Assembly (NCBI GenBank): GCA_036023115.1 | Contig: JAYKKT010000048.1 | Span: forward strand, 5,604,001 to 5,668,000 | Length of the DNA: 64,000 bases | Reading direction: 5' to 3' | DNA from: Brasenia schreberi | Lineage: Eukaryota; Streptophyta; Magnoliopsida; Nymphaeales; Cabombaceae | In this document: in pieces, positions 20,845 through 31,771 of the stretch | Layout of the letters: every line of letters begins with the position of its first letter | Position numbering within the stretch: position 1 is the first letter of the stretch | The notes under the pieces: model-generated | Database searches by the model: none | Told to the model about the DNA's origin: nothing | The model's input: the letters and a program-made list of their open reading frames with translations, nothing else | Translations under genes and position numbers: made by a program

Positions 20845-23287
20845 TGTAGACACGAAAATTTTTACTCTGGAGTTTATGAAAAACTCGAAGTGAAACTTTT
20901 CCATCGACCCTTGCGCGAGTGTGTCAGCTAGTTTGCAAAACTAGTAAAGATTTTTAAAGATTTTGACTCCTTTGGCGATTGTAGGCAAGCAGACTCTTTT
21001 CACTTAAACCTTCTTCAATCGATGCTCAAGGATCAGATTAAGTGCTTAAAAACTTCAATTTTAAAACAAGTATAACTCCAATTCACGTGAATAACAGATG
21101 CTTTGAAAGAATTTTGATTGTGCACTTTGATTCAACACTTGAAATGAACAAGTCCTAAAAAACAGAGTATTTTGTTTTTAGGACTTGCTTCTAAAATAGA
21201 TCTGGATGTCCTACAGGTCCCCAAAAATCACCAAAATTTTATCAGCCTAAGTCTATGGTATGCAAAACCCGTTGCTTATTACAGATTAGAAATTGGAGTT
21301 GTATTAGATCAAAATTAAATATGTGAAAAGGGCTTACTCAAGGCCCAAAACTGCTTTATTGCAGAAATATAGAGGCTCAAAGATGAGCTAGTATCTCAGC
21401 GACCTGAATTCTAAATTTAATGATTTTGATGTTTGTGGAAAGCTATAGATGTTACTTTTTAATGCATAAAGAATCAAGTGATTTGGACTTCTGTAGATAG
21501 AGTTATGAGATAAAAAGTCAGACTCTGTCACAGAGAAAACGATTGTACAGACAGTGAATAGATTTTGATTCGATCTTTGCACAATTTTATTATGGGGTTC
21601 ACTATCCTAAAATTCTTAAAAATTTTATTTCTAGGAACCTTTGAATGAATATGTTGCTCCTAAAATTTCAGCTTATTTGGATCATGGAGTAAGGAATTAA
21701 AATTACAGTAATCAAGGATGCAAATGTAGAAAACGAAATTTCAGTTTTGTAGAGAATATGTGCAAATGCAAACTCATACGAAAGTAAATTGCAACAACTC
21801 TACTCCGAATTTAAATTGCTGAAATGTAAAGGAATTGAAAGTACTTATTATCTTAAGCATAGAGGGGATTAGAAGTATAGAGTCTCTATAACATATATTG
21901 GGGTAGGAGCATAATCAAACAATTATAGTGCAAGTGTGTGTTAATGGTGATTTATCCATGAATTGAAATTTGCAGCAACTCTAATTATTACAACTTGGGG
22001 GAGATGAAACTCCATTAATACAACCCCATTTAATGAATTGAAAGAAAGAAACTAGGATTTGAATTGAATAAGAGATGAATTTACACGTGTTTTTGATCAA
22101 AAAGGGGTCGGGGATTCAAGAATGAATTCGGCCTCCACTCTTTTCTTCCTTCAATCTCCCACAAACACTCACCTAGCTCCCTCTCCTTCACCCCTCCTTT
22201 AAGTGCACGACCCTCTCTTGCTGGAAACACTCTTGCCTAAGCCTCTCTCTCAGCCCTCATTTCCCCCAAAAGTTTTAGAGTCTCCCAAGTCTCTCCAAGC
22301 TGTGGAACCCGCCGCCCCCCCCCCCCCCTTGGGCCCTTTTATAGGCCAAGGGGGTTGGTTTCTAGCCCCTTCTATGGAGCGGTTTGGGCCATCTCCTTAT
22401 TGGTTCTTGATCCACTTTGGTCCAGCTCCTAGTGGTCCCATTGATGGTGAGATGGACCAGCCCCATGTGGGCTGGTCTCCAAGTGAACCTGGCCTTGGTC
22501 TTGGTTCTACCAAATGCTTCAATTTGACTTGACCGGCCAATGCTATGCTCTTGGCCTATTTGATGAACTTGCAACTTGATATTTCATAAGCTTGATTCTC
22601 TTCATGCTAGTATGGATCAGCCCCCTATGGGTTGTTCCTTAGATGACTTCAATCAAGCTCAACTGAATGTGCCTCTTGTTTGGCCGGTTGCACCATGTTG
22701 ACCTTGGCTTGTCTTGGCTTGATATGATGAACTCTTGGTGATGCTTTGGTCACAATATTTCAAATACAATTCACTTGATAAAGTATGCTTTATCTCGGCC
22801 ATGTATCTGATTTGAATTGGCTTCATTGGTTTGGAATGATGTATCCTTATCTTGGCCCAATTCGGGTGCACTTGAATTTGCATCTCCTTGATTTGATAAG
22901 CTTGGCTCCATTTGTTTTTTTGCATTTGAACTTGAACTTGACTTGAGATGAAACTTGATTCAGCCCATGATTCCAGCCAAATCTGTTTATGATCTTCATC
23001 GACATTCGGATAGGCTTCAATCTCATTTGCCTTATGTGACTCAATCTTTCTTTTGCTTTCTGGAATTAGTCTCGATCCAGACTTGGATTGGGTCTTACCC
23101 GTTTATCTATTTTGTTTCGAGATTCATGGGCTTTCTAACTTGAATTTAAAACCTTTATTTTAAAGCATTCTCAAAAAAACTTAAACTTTAAAATTTGGGG
23201 TTTTTTATTTTAAAGGTTCATAAAGGCTTCAAATTGGTTTTCGAAATTTAGGAGTTTTGAAAATATTTGAAAATTTTGGGTGTTAGA
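20845..23287 (-). repeat. Element B 5' LTR
   Basis: About 2.44 kb. The ends on the plus strand are TGTAGACACG and TTGGGTGTTAGA. It contains a TATA box at 22337-22343 and a G/C tract near 22310-22330. The outermost bases are mutated relative to the TGTTTACA end of related LTRs. Confidence 0.8.
22337..22343 (-). promoter_or_regulatory. LTR TATA box inside an inverted repeat (element B)
   Basis: Minus strand CCTTGGCCTATAAAAGGG. Flanking inverted arms are 22327-22335 and 22344-22351, with one bulge. It is the same arrangement as in elements A, outer and inner. Confidence 0.65.
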
Positions 23288-23693
23288 GTATTCAAAAGAA
23301 TGTAGCGAAAGAGGCTCTTAAACATATGAAGGGTTGTAAATCGATATGACGAGACAATATTCCTATAAAAATTTAGAAAATACTAGGAGAAACATGAATC
23401 ACTTGGCTCACAAGACTATTTAATGAAATATGGAAAAACCAAAAGATGTCTGAGGAATGGAGTGAATACACTTATACCCATATATAAGAACAATGGATAC
23501 ATTCATAATTGTGTGAATTATCGGGGTATCAAGTTAATGAGCCATACTATGAAATTATGAGAGAAAATTATCGAACGTAGGTTAAGACAAGTACCAATTT
23601 AGATTCATACCAGGCATATCTACTATTGAAGCAATTTACCTTTTAAGACATCTTATGAAATATTTTAGAGCGAAAAAGAAAGACCTTCATATG
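23288..23693 (+). mobile_element. RTE LINE host copy, reverse-transcriptase start
   Basis: It resumes the RTE sequence cut at 17398: the CLRNGVNTLIPIYKNNG-like block, then LMSHTMKL, KIIERRLRQV and KKERPS, with frameshifts. It ends near 23693, where T/C-rich sequence with a repeated ATGAGCCCTACCAAATCTT (23691 and 23779) begins. Confidence 0.8.
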
Positions 23694-24620
23694 AGCCCTA
23701 CCAAATCTTTCTCTTTCTCTCTCCAATTTTCCCTTGTCTCTTCATTCTTTCTATCTTCTCTTTCTTTCTCTATGAGAAGCATGAGCCCTACCAAATCTTT
23801 ATTAAGGGGAACACGAACAAATATCAAAGGAGACCAATGCGCTATGCTTGTAAGAGGACCCGGGTAGGATATGTCTCAATTTTCTTGAGAAGATGCAATT
23901 AACCCATATACATGTCAACCTTAAACTTAATTATTTAAAAGTTGTTGATATACTTGGTTGAATAAAGTTATTAATTTATACTTAACTATTGTTTTTAGTG
24001 CCTCATAGAGGTCTCAAGGATGGTGGCACTTATGATAGATTAGTTAGATCGAGGTGCATCATTGATGTCTTGGTATGTCCTTGAGTAGTTTTGCTAACAT
24101 TTCTATTGTTTGGTTATGTTTAGTCCTATTCTCACCTATTAGTCTCATAAAAATGCAATATCAAAGTGTCATTACGGATTGTACTTATTTAATACAATGT
24201 CACAAGAACTCTTTCTTCTTTTCAAACCCAATTATCCAAACATGCATATCAAACTGATCAAACTGAATTATTAACCTCAAATTGGCTGATGAATGCTCGA
24301 CCTAACGTGTATGTGTGAACACATGCACAAACATATTTCTTTTTCTTGCTTTTGCCCCTCACCCACCGTGTTACCGATTCGAGAAAAGAGAACCCCAACC
24401 TTACCCACCCCAACTCATCATTGGCACCTCCATCTCAGTATCATACACATCATTCATCATCAAATAAACACAAAAGAGTTATGTATATTGAAGATAAACA
24501 TAAGAACTAATCATCGATACCATGAATAGTATCATCTATGAGTTCTCTCAGTAATAAATATTTTTCAATATACATGTACAATAATAAATCCTAATTAGCA
24601 ACACTTTAATGCTAATTTTG
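23694..24620. repeat. Unclassified dispersed repeat, copy 1
   Basis: 24060-24620 resembles 34900-35460 at moderate identity. Shared landmarks are GCATATCAAA, GAATTATTAACC, AGAACTAATCA and GAATAGTATCATCT. 23694-23830 resembles 36700-36840. No protein is recognisable. It could be a decayed LTR or non-autonomous element. Confidence 0.5.
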
Positions 24621-24744
24621 ATCACATATTGACAAATAAGTGGCATGAAAGATTTATTAACCATATATAATTTTGATCACATATTTACAAGAAAACATAA
24701 TATAAAATAGATATTGGTGAATGGCTGTTGTTAGAAAATAGCAT

Positions 24745-26260
24745 AATGGTCATTGTCGACCCCTTTAAAGCAATAGTAGTACAATATTCTTTCGAGTAAT
24801 GACTATTCAACCCATTTCGAGCATCAACATCCAACAATCGGGTCTACATAGAAAAAGCCTACAAGTAGTACCACATAGAATGTCATCGACATTGCTCTCT
24901 CTAAAAGTTGTAGAGTATATACTAGGACGTGTGTGCACTTCCACAAAATATTCTCTATAAATTTTAGTTGAATATGTCTGTCTTAAAAACTTTTCAATGA
25001 CTCGGAATCCATAGTTACCATCTCTTATAACATCAACCCATCTAGTAACATATGATATCCTAAATCAAGGTATCTCATTATAATTTCTTGTACTAAAATA
25101 ATTTGGAATCAACCCTAGCGAATGAGCAAACACCTAATAATGATGAAGCCCTAAATCCTACATACCATGACTATGATATCTTGATACTAGAGAATTTCTT
25201 GTGAATGAATGTGTATATAAATTGTGTGTGTGTACACGCACATATATAAATGTATATATTTATATACATATATATGTATATATATACATATGTATATATG
25301 TATACATATATATCCATCCATATAGACAAATTGTTAGTGTCATCATTCATAATCTAACAAATCCATATAGACACTATATTTTCCTTATGCATACCCAACC
25401 ACTTTTGCTTATACAAGACAAATCTTTTCATCACCACACCAACAACTTGCTTCCAATTAATATCAATGCAATATCCTTTCTTTCTTGTCAACCATATAAT
25501 ATGTCCAATACTTATAACAATACTCGTTGACATGATCAATATAATTCATCATATGCAAGCTCACAATCCATGCATGTTACATTAGAAAAAATACGTCAGG
25601 CAAATGTCTCCCTCAAACACCTTAATATCCAAACAAAATTTTCTTCCTCCAAACTTGTAAAAATAAATACAACAAAAATTGTTTTATTAGTAGATATAAA
25701 CCTCACAACCTCAAAAAAATGAATCTTATACCTATTCATCTTATAAATACAATCAATCTCTAATACTTTCCAAAATATATGTAAAAATTGAATTGAAGTA
25801 AGATATTCAAATGCAATATCACTAATCAATTGTGTATGGTACTCTCCAATCCCAAGTGCAATACTAATGACATCTACTTCAAAAAAGTTGTTGGAGAACT
25901 ATTTGACCAACCATTTCTTCTCTCTTTGTTTTCATCCTTGCATTATAAGTGTGTTTGATTGTGCTAACGTTAAAGTTGTCACTTAACTTCGATTGTGTTA
26001 GTGTATGCTTCTGCTTGCAATGACCCTTTGTCATTTCCTTTGTCAAATTGAATTTATCATTAGTCAATCTGCTTGCAAATATATGTCCTTCAAAATAGAA
26101 CCGAGCAAGTGATTATGCATCTCATTAATCATAGTCAACATCCACGACCCATCCACCTCACAATCTCATTGAAGTGAAAATGGACATCTTACTTTTTTTC
26201 ATATCGGTTCAATGTTTACTTTCAATATCAATTACTTCCTTGCTTCTATATCCACTACTT
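24745..26260 (-). pseudogene. MULE transposase relic (FAR1-related) with OTU-like C-terminus
   Basis: Frameshifted minus-strand translation gives, in order, RCPFSL and GSWMLTMINEMHNH (FAR1-type DNA-binding region, about 26210-26120), ILKGHIFASRLTND, NVSTIKHTYNARMKTKREEM, the catalytic-domain start VLEIDCIYKMNRYKIHFFEV with ISTNKTIFVVFIF and NFVWILRCLRETF (25829-25596), a MDCELA block, and a long degraded middle. Further on is VTRWVDVIRDGNYGFRVIEK (about 25050-24990), then CWMLMLEMG near 24830. This order is that of plant MULE transposases fused to an OTU-like domain. The OTU DGNC motif reads DGNY, losing the cysteine. TA-rich satellites interrupt the C-terminal half (25240-25315). No terminal inverted repeats were found. 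Confidence 0.75.
25240..25315. repeat. TA/CATA-rich microsatellite
   Basis: Alternating TATA with CATATA and GTATA interruptions, inside the MULE relic. Confidence 0.9.
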
Positions 26261-26519
26261 CTTGCATCTAATACAAACTTCATGCCTTTCACCTTTTTGT
26301 TTCTAATGAATTATTATGATCACAAAATTATAATCATTTACTCTTCTTACCAGATCTTATATAAACCAATGCATCTCATGCACCAAGATCATATAATTCC
26401 ATGATCTAAATACTACTGAATGTGGTGCACAATCTGTTCTCACAAGAACATATCAATAGCAGACTGAGAACACTTAGTTTTCCTCTCATATCTCACACAC
26501 CATCTTCCCTCAAAGTGTC

Positions 26520-26542
26520 TCATATATATATACATATATATA

Positions 26543-26605
<63 letters not shown>

Positions 26606-26640
26606 GTATATATATATATGTATGTATGTATGTATGTATC
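26520..26640. repeat. (TA)n with GTATA interruptions, ending in (TATG)n
   Basis: About 120 bases of TA repeats with regular GTATA breaks and a terminal run of GTAT units near 26618-26638. Confidence 0.92.
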
Positions 26641-26649
26641 GCAGCTAAC

Positions 26650-27420
26650 TATATGTGGCAGTTATCACAACCTCACTACCATAGTTGGTTCAAAATGAAC
26701 AGTGTAAAAAGGGACTCCAAACCCAAAAGTGATAATAATGCTTTAAAAAGGATTGAGAAACTTAGTTTGGTAGGTCTAATTCTAACGTTAACTACATTTC
26801 TAGAAGGAATATATTACAAAAAATCGTAATGTCATAGTTGCACCTCTTTCTGTCGCTCTAGGTCATTATGTGTGTGTACGCGCGTGCATTTGTGTGTGTA
26901 CTTAGTGAACTTTGTTTCGATTCAATTAATTGAGCAAGCTACTTCCAACCGCTCCTTTGTTCTTATTTGGAGCTTGTCTTTTCAAAAACACTAATAGTCA
27001 TCACGTTGAAAAGTCAAACAAATTTTCAGGGATTCTCCTTTCGATAGATATTCAAATATACACCAAATTTTTGGTTTCAATTCAAATACCCTATAACTTT
27101 CGGTAGTTCACTATTTGCTACTCTAATTAGTGGATACGGATAGTTCACGTAATAGAAAAACAAAAATGAAACCTTTGCCGTTCTTGTTCGCAATTCTCCA
27201 TTATCTTCTATCTTGTGACATACTAGCATTGAAGTCTAAAGAAGGTATCATGGTGGAATATTGCTAATCTAGATATATTGCAGTGTCTCTTTATTTCATT
27301 CATTTCAATTTAACAACAGATTATTCTTCTCTTTCAATGAAGAGGCTTCTACTTATTACAAAGTACTGAGGTTTGTGATTTGAGACAAACTTTGAACATA
27401 CATTATTCAAACAATTCAAA
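26650..27420. other. Intergenic DNA downstream of the glucanase
   Basis: I recognise no gene. It contains a GTGT-rich patch at 26870-26902. The end nearest 27534 should hold the 3' UTR and polyadenylation site of the minus-strand glucanase, but I cannot place them. Confidence 0.4.
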
Positions 27421-27534
27421 GATAACACGAACCACCCTTATCTCACTACTACACGCGCACTACCATATATATCTAACCATACATAGCTCACAATCGTATA
27501 TAGTAAAACATGGTAATTCTGAATTTGGACATAA

Positions 27535-29284
27535 CTAAGAGAGGCTGAAGGGATACACGGGCTGCTTGTTGGGATAAAAAAGCCCAAAGTGTTTCTCAGT
27601 CTCATCACCCGACTTCTGGTTCTCATTGAATAAAGCAAATATATAAGTCTCCAAGCTACCGGGTCTCTTCGGCGTGCCCTGAGTCACATGCCTCACAAGG
27701 TTGTTGTTGAACGTCCTTGCATTGTCGATCGTGGTGACGTCTCCGGCGCCTCCCGCTGATGGCCAGCCGGTTTCTGATATAACAAGAGGCACATTTCCAG
27801 CACCAATTCTTTCCATGGCCGAATAGACCGAGTCTACCATAGCATCAAAGAGGTTCCTGTACTTGAGATGGCTGACTGGGTCAGTAACTACGTCCCAGTT
27901 AGCCGTGAAGAGCGCGTAAGGTGCTTGAATGGAAGCTCTGTTGCCTACATACGCAAAGTAAGGGTAGACATTGATCAAGAGAGGAGAGTTGAAGCTTTTC
28001 AAGTATTGGAGAACAGGGACGATGAATGGCATTGCTTCATTTGAAAACGAGCCCTGGGAAGGAGGGAAGGACGTTCCTATCACCGCCATGTGAACCGCCG
28101 TTGTCACCTGCGTTACGGAAACACGAAAATCAACTACTTGAGATGGGTCACTTTATTAATTTTGCTTATTACAATTGCTGATAACGCGAGGCCAAACATG
28201 CAGAGAAGTTGAAGTGTGTCTGTGTGAAACAGGTGGACACAGTAGTAGAAAATTAGGTTTTTTCCACCTAGGGGTGACAACGGCATGTTTTGGGTCATGC
28301 GATTCTGTAAGCATGTCAAAAAGTGTCATCCTATGTATTCTCTTTGGGTGTCATTCCAAAAGAACACGAACACAAACTTTTTGAGTCTTATATTCGTGTC
28401 ACGCTCTTGTGTCATGTTTGAGTTTACCAGTAAGCTTTATGTAATTCAGTTCTTGTTCGTGTGATGTCATTTATGGTCGTGTTATCAGAGTTTCGTGCCC
28501 CGTCACGGTGAAACGTTTGCAGAGGGGATCCTCACCTTGATCCGGTCCTGAACGTTGGCATTTCGAAGGGTGTTATAGACGTGCTGCATGGCTGGTCCGA
28601 CGTACTGTGCAAGATTTCCGGGGAACACCTCGTTCCCGACAATGATGTACCGGAACTTGACGTCCCAATGCCGGAGGATGTTGTAACCGACCCAGTCGCC
28701 AGCGAAGGCCTGGTCTTCGGCAAAACGTTGGAGAAGCTCATGTGGGACGCCAACGCTGACTTCGGTATTGGTGTTCTTCAGCGAATTGACAATGTCCTCG
28801 TTTGGGGCATACAGCCGGATCTTGGAGATGCCAAGGGATTGAATGAGATGAACGGCCTCTGCCGGTGGCGGCAGGTCATTGCCGAGAAGCCCGTAACATA
28901 CTCCAACGGCTGCAGCAAGAAAATATGAGTTGAGAATGCATTGCATAATGCCCATTTAGCATAAAATACGTCTTGACATCGGTTTATTTAAATTTCATTT
29001 AACGTTGACAAGATTGGTAGGAATTAACCTGTGCAATATCGATTGTTGTAAACTAGAATCGATTATGAGGGAACGTTTGATAGATCATGATTTTTAAACT
29101 CTGAACTACTCGTATAATTCATGGCTTTAAAGCTGAATAATATCTTACTGATATTTAGCAACGGTGACTATGATAATAAAATGCAAGAAATAAAATAAGA
29201 AATTGTCAAATCAAATCTCCAATGAAATAAATAAAACATGAAAACATCTATTGCTTTCCTTCCCAAAGAAAAAGAACACCCCGC

Positions 29285-29365
<81 letters not shown>

Positions 29366-29391
29366 AAGAGGAGTATTTTGATACCTGACAT
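27535..29391 (-). CDS. Glucan endo-1,3-beta-glucosidase, GH17 family (PR-2 type)
   Basis: It hydrolyses internal beta-1,3-glucan bonds of callose or fungal walls and is probably secreted. Exon 3 (28107-27535) opens after an ACGCAG acceptor. Exon 2 (28909-28536) lies between a TTTCTTGCTGCAG acceptor and an AAG|GTGAGG donor. Exon 1 starts at ATG 29391 (MSGIKILLFLS) and runs into a CT/TA microsatellite, so its donor is unclear. The mature protein of about 314 residues starts VGVCYGLLGNDLPPP. The proton donor Glu is in VGNEV (about residue 93) and the nucleophile Glu in SETGWPSAG (about 236). It ends KHFGLFYPNKQPVYPFSLS without X8 domain or GPI tail, as in short acidic PR-2 enzymes. Exons 2 and 3 have no lesions. 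A frame without intron 1 begins at ATG 28955 (MGIMQCILNSYFLAAA) and could give an alternative leader. The second intron (28535-28108) is unusual for this family. Confidence 0.92.
28108..28535 (-). other. Second intron of the glucanase
   Basis: 428 bases between donor GTGAGG (28535) and acceptor ACGCAG (28108). Excision joins RIK to VTTAVHMAV, in frame and as expected for GH17. The intron contains GTGTC/CGTGT-rich sequence (about 28370-28500) that may be a transposon remnant. Confidence 0.8.
29287..29364. repeat. (TA)n(GA)n microsatellite in or beside glucanase exon 1
   Basis: TA run about 29287-29340 followed by AG run 29341-29364. On the coding strand it follows ATG by about 27 bases and reads as CT then TA repeats, so it would encode Leu-Ser then Tyr-Ile repeats if retained in the message. 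Confidence 0.95.
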
Positions 29392-29480
29392 GGCTGTATC
29401 GAATTAAAGGAAGAAAGAACTGGTAAATTTCAAGTCCAAACGGTTTCTGCAACCCACGATTGCTTGAAAGAGAGCATGCA

Positions 29481-29488
29481 TATTTATA
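29481..29488 (-). promoter_or_regulatory. TATA box of the glucanase
   Basis: Minus strand CCCTATAAATATGC, about 90 bases upstream of the ATG at 29391. The surrounding 29495-29640 region is duplicated at 38560-38700 in reverse orientation. Confidence 0.7.
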
Positions 29489-30205
29489 GGGCTTGTTCTT
29501 CATCAATTGGGAAAATAATTAAGATGGTTAGTCAAAGGCTCTCCCCTCGTCAATTCGAAGCAGCTACCCATATTCCTTCCCATTCAATCCTTTGGATTAG
29601 CAGATCTCTTAGACATTGGAATGATTCAGTCTTTTATTGCATGAGCGAATGCGAGGGCGACTTGTCAACCTTGAGGCGGCCGTGCGGAAAAGAAAAAAGA
29701 AAACAAAGACTTTTTCTCGTTAGCTGGTTTCTACCCAAGAGTTTCGATAAGGAAGATTTTGTATTATGTATGTTGTATATCTAGACACAAATTGGATTTT
29801 TATTATATACTTTTAGGCTTCTTTCCTTCCTCATGATTTCCCATCCTAAGATTTTTGTGATTGTGAGATTTTTGTTTTTCCTTTAATAGAACAAAATCTT
29901 TTTCATTTGAAAGTACTTTATTTTTAATAAAAAAATATCTCATGAAATTAGGAAAGCGTACCCTTCTTTCTTGATTTCATGAATGGTAGTTATTGAAGCC
30001 GAAAGTAATTATCTAATAACTTACAACTCCCATTTGGCCACTTGAGTCAAATGATGATACACTAGTTTTATACCACTATTTCGTGGATTTTCAAGTTGTA
30101 CTATTTTCAGTTATAAAGAATTTCAACTAATATATGTAATGCATTTTTCGCAATCAATAAATTTTTCTTAAATAATAGTTTTTACAGTAAGGCTCTAGGC
30201 ATATC

Positions 30206-30424
30206 TCAAACCCATGTGTTTAACATGATGCTTTGTAAAGAGATTTCTTTAGTGTATTTATAAGATACACATATCTCATTGCTTTTCACCATATCATGAA
30301 TATAATAGTATTTAATCATTATATGCTTGCTTCTAGAGTTATTAGTTTTACTCTTAATTACAGTGATTGCTATATTGTTATCACAATAAATAACAATTGA
30401 CTTGTTGGCTATATATAGCTTCAA
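30206..30424 (-). pseudogene. Copia RNase H fragment
   Basis: YCDNNIAI and SRSKHIMIKY are the conserved RNase H motifs of Ty1/copia polyproteins near their C-terminus. It is part of the minus-strand copia relic. Confidence 0.8.
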
Positions 30425-31576
30425 ATCACTTATGAAGCAATTAATCCAAACGATGCTCGTTACAACTATATTGCAATCAGCATATTCAGTTTTTTTTTTT
30501 TATGTAATGCTATACAAATCTTGTTTCGTGGAAACCTAAGAAACAACAATATCTCAAATAAAAATATTTGACCAAATGTTAATTTGTTGACATCTTTTCT
30601 CCAGTAAAGTCAATATTTGAGCATATCATTTTTAATTCATTTACTTGAAAGCATAATATTAAATCTTTTATTCCTTTAAGATATCTTAAAATCATTTTTA
30701 CAGTAACTCATTGCCAACAATATTTATTTTGATATCTACTCATAAGACTAATAATAAAGATGATATTATGTCTTGTACACAAGATAACATCCATCAAACT
30801 TCTCATAACTTATCCATAAGAAATACTAGGTTTATTTTACCTCTAACTAGGACAATCAACCTTATTTAATTTGACCCATTTAGCAATTGGTATATTTGCA
30901 TGTTTACAATTATGTTTTGACTATTTAACAAAAATACATATCAAGAACCTATTGTCTAGCTTGTCTCTAAATGGATCAAGAATTTTTATATGGATAATAG
31001 ATTCCTACCTCCTTTGATGACTCATGTATGTTTTTTACCAAATCATATCTTATATGGTGTAAATATTATAACCTTAATGATACTTTATTTAATATATACA
31101 TTGATGTATTTATTGTCTCCTTACGTGATACTCTAACCCCTAAAGCATCAATAAAAGTTATTTCTCATATACACCCAATGTTCTTAAGATTTATATTTCT
31201 TTAGTTCCATAACTTCCTCCTTGCTCTTCAAAATATACCGGGTAGCTTTAAAATGCATCCAACTAGTCATAGGGCAGTTCATGTACAAACATGTTAAAAT
31301 AAGACAAATTATGCCATGCTTCTCCTTTGGACTGCATTATTGAAAGTTACCCTCATTTCTCTTTTGTTGTAGCAGTTCTTTTTCAAGCGCCCCATCTTTC
31401 TATAGTTGAAGAACTTGATTTTAAAAGTGTATCTCTTTGATTTCTTAAAATTTTGATCACTCTTTCGTCAAATTTTTTGGATTTTTATCTTTCTAGAGAT
31501 AAACCCTAGATCATCTGGAGCTAAGAGTAGTTTATCCTTTTTATATTTGTTCATGTGCTCTTACTCAATAACAAGC

Positions 31577-31771
31577 TTAAGAAGGAGTTGATAAGGTAAA
31601 GTTACATCTCAACCTTATTGTTGTAGTTATCATGTTCCAAGAGAAAGGAAGACTATTTAGAATTGCTGAAATTTGCATAGGGTTAGGGATTATAGATTTA
31701 GCTATATCCAAATCCCTAACTATAACTAATATCTCGTTGACATGTTCAACCACATTATCTCTTTTCTTCAT
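31577..31771 (-). pseudogene. Copia gag fragment
   Basis: MKKRDNVVEHVNEILVIV and ILNSLPFSWNM correspond to the copia gag segment before the zinc knuckle. The neighbouring frame is disrupted. Confidence 0.75.

Larger units (their letters stand above)
19317..21486. repeat. 1.09-kb tandem duplication across LTR/PBS/gag boundary
   Basis: Unit 1 (about 19317-20398) and unit 2 (about 20399-21486) each contain gag start, primer-binding site and the LTR end. Offsets between matching landmarks are 1082-1090 bases, for example GTTTTCCTTG at 19441 and 20531. The junction at 20391-20398 shares TTTGG with both the unit start and the unit end, so microhomology-mediated duplication is likely. Confidence 0.85.
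17399..23287 (-). mobile_element. Tat-like LTR element B, gag-only and non-autonomous
   Basis: This LTR retrotransposon interrupts an RTE LINE with the 5-bp duplication GTATT (17394-17398 and 23288-23292). The intact RTE sequence near 1045-1060 shows the pre-insertion site. Minus-strand order: 5' LTR 23287-20845, primer-binding site 20840-20823, start of gag 20751-20479, then a duplicated LTR end, PBS and gag start (see the tandem duplication at 19317-21486), the rest of gag and the G-patch-like region 19513-18326, non-coding DNA, and an LTR remnant 17754-17399. Protease core, reverse transcriptase, RNase H and integrase are all missing. One LTR terminus is mutated (TCTAAC instead of TGTAAAC). 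Confidence 0.85.

Noticed and set aside
28581..28928. Plus-strand 115-codon frame
   Set aside because: Shadow of glucanase exon 2, whose minus-strand translation carries the GH17 motifs.
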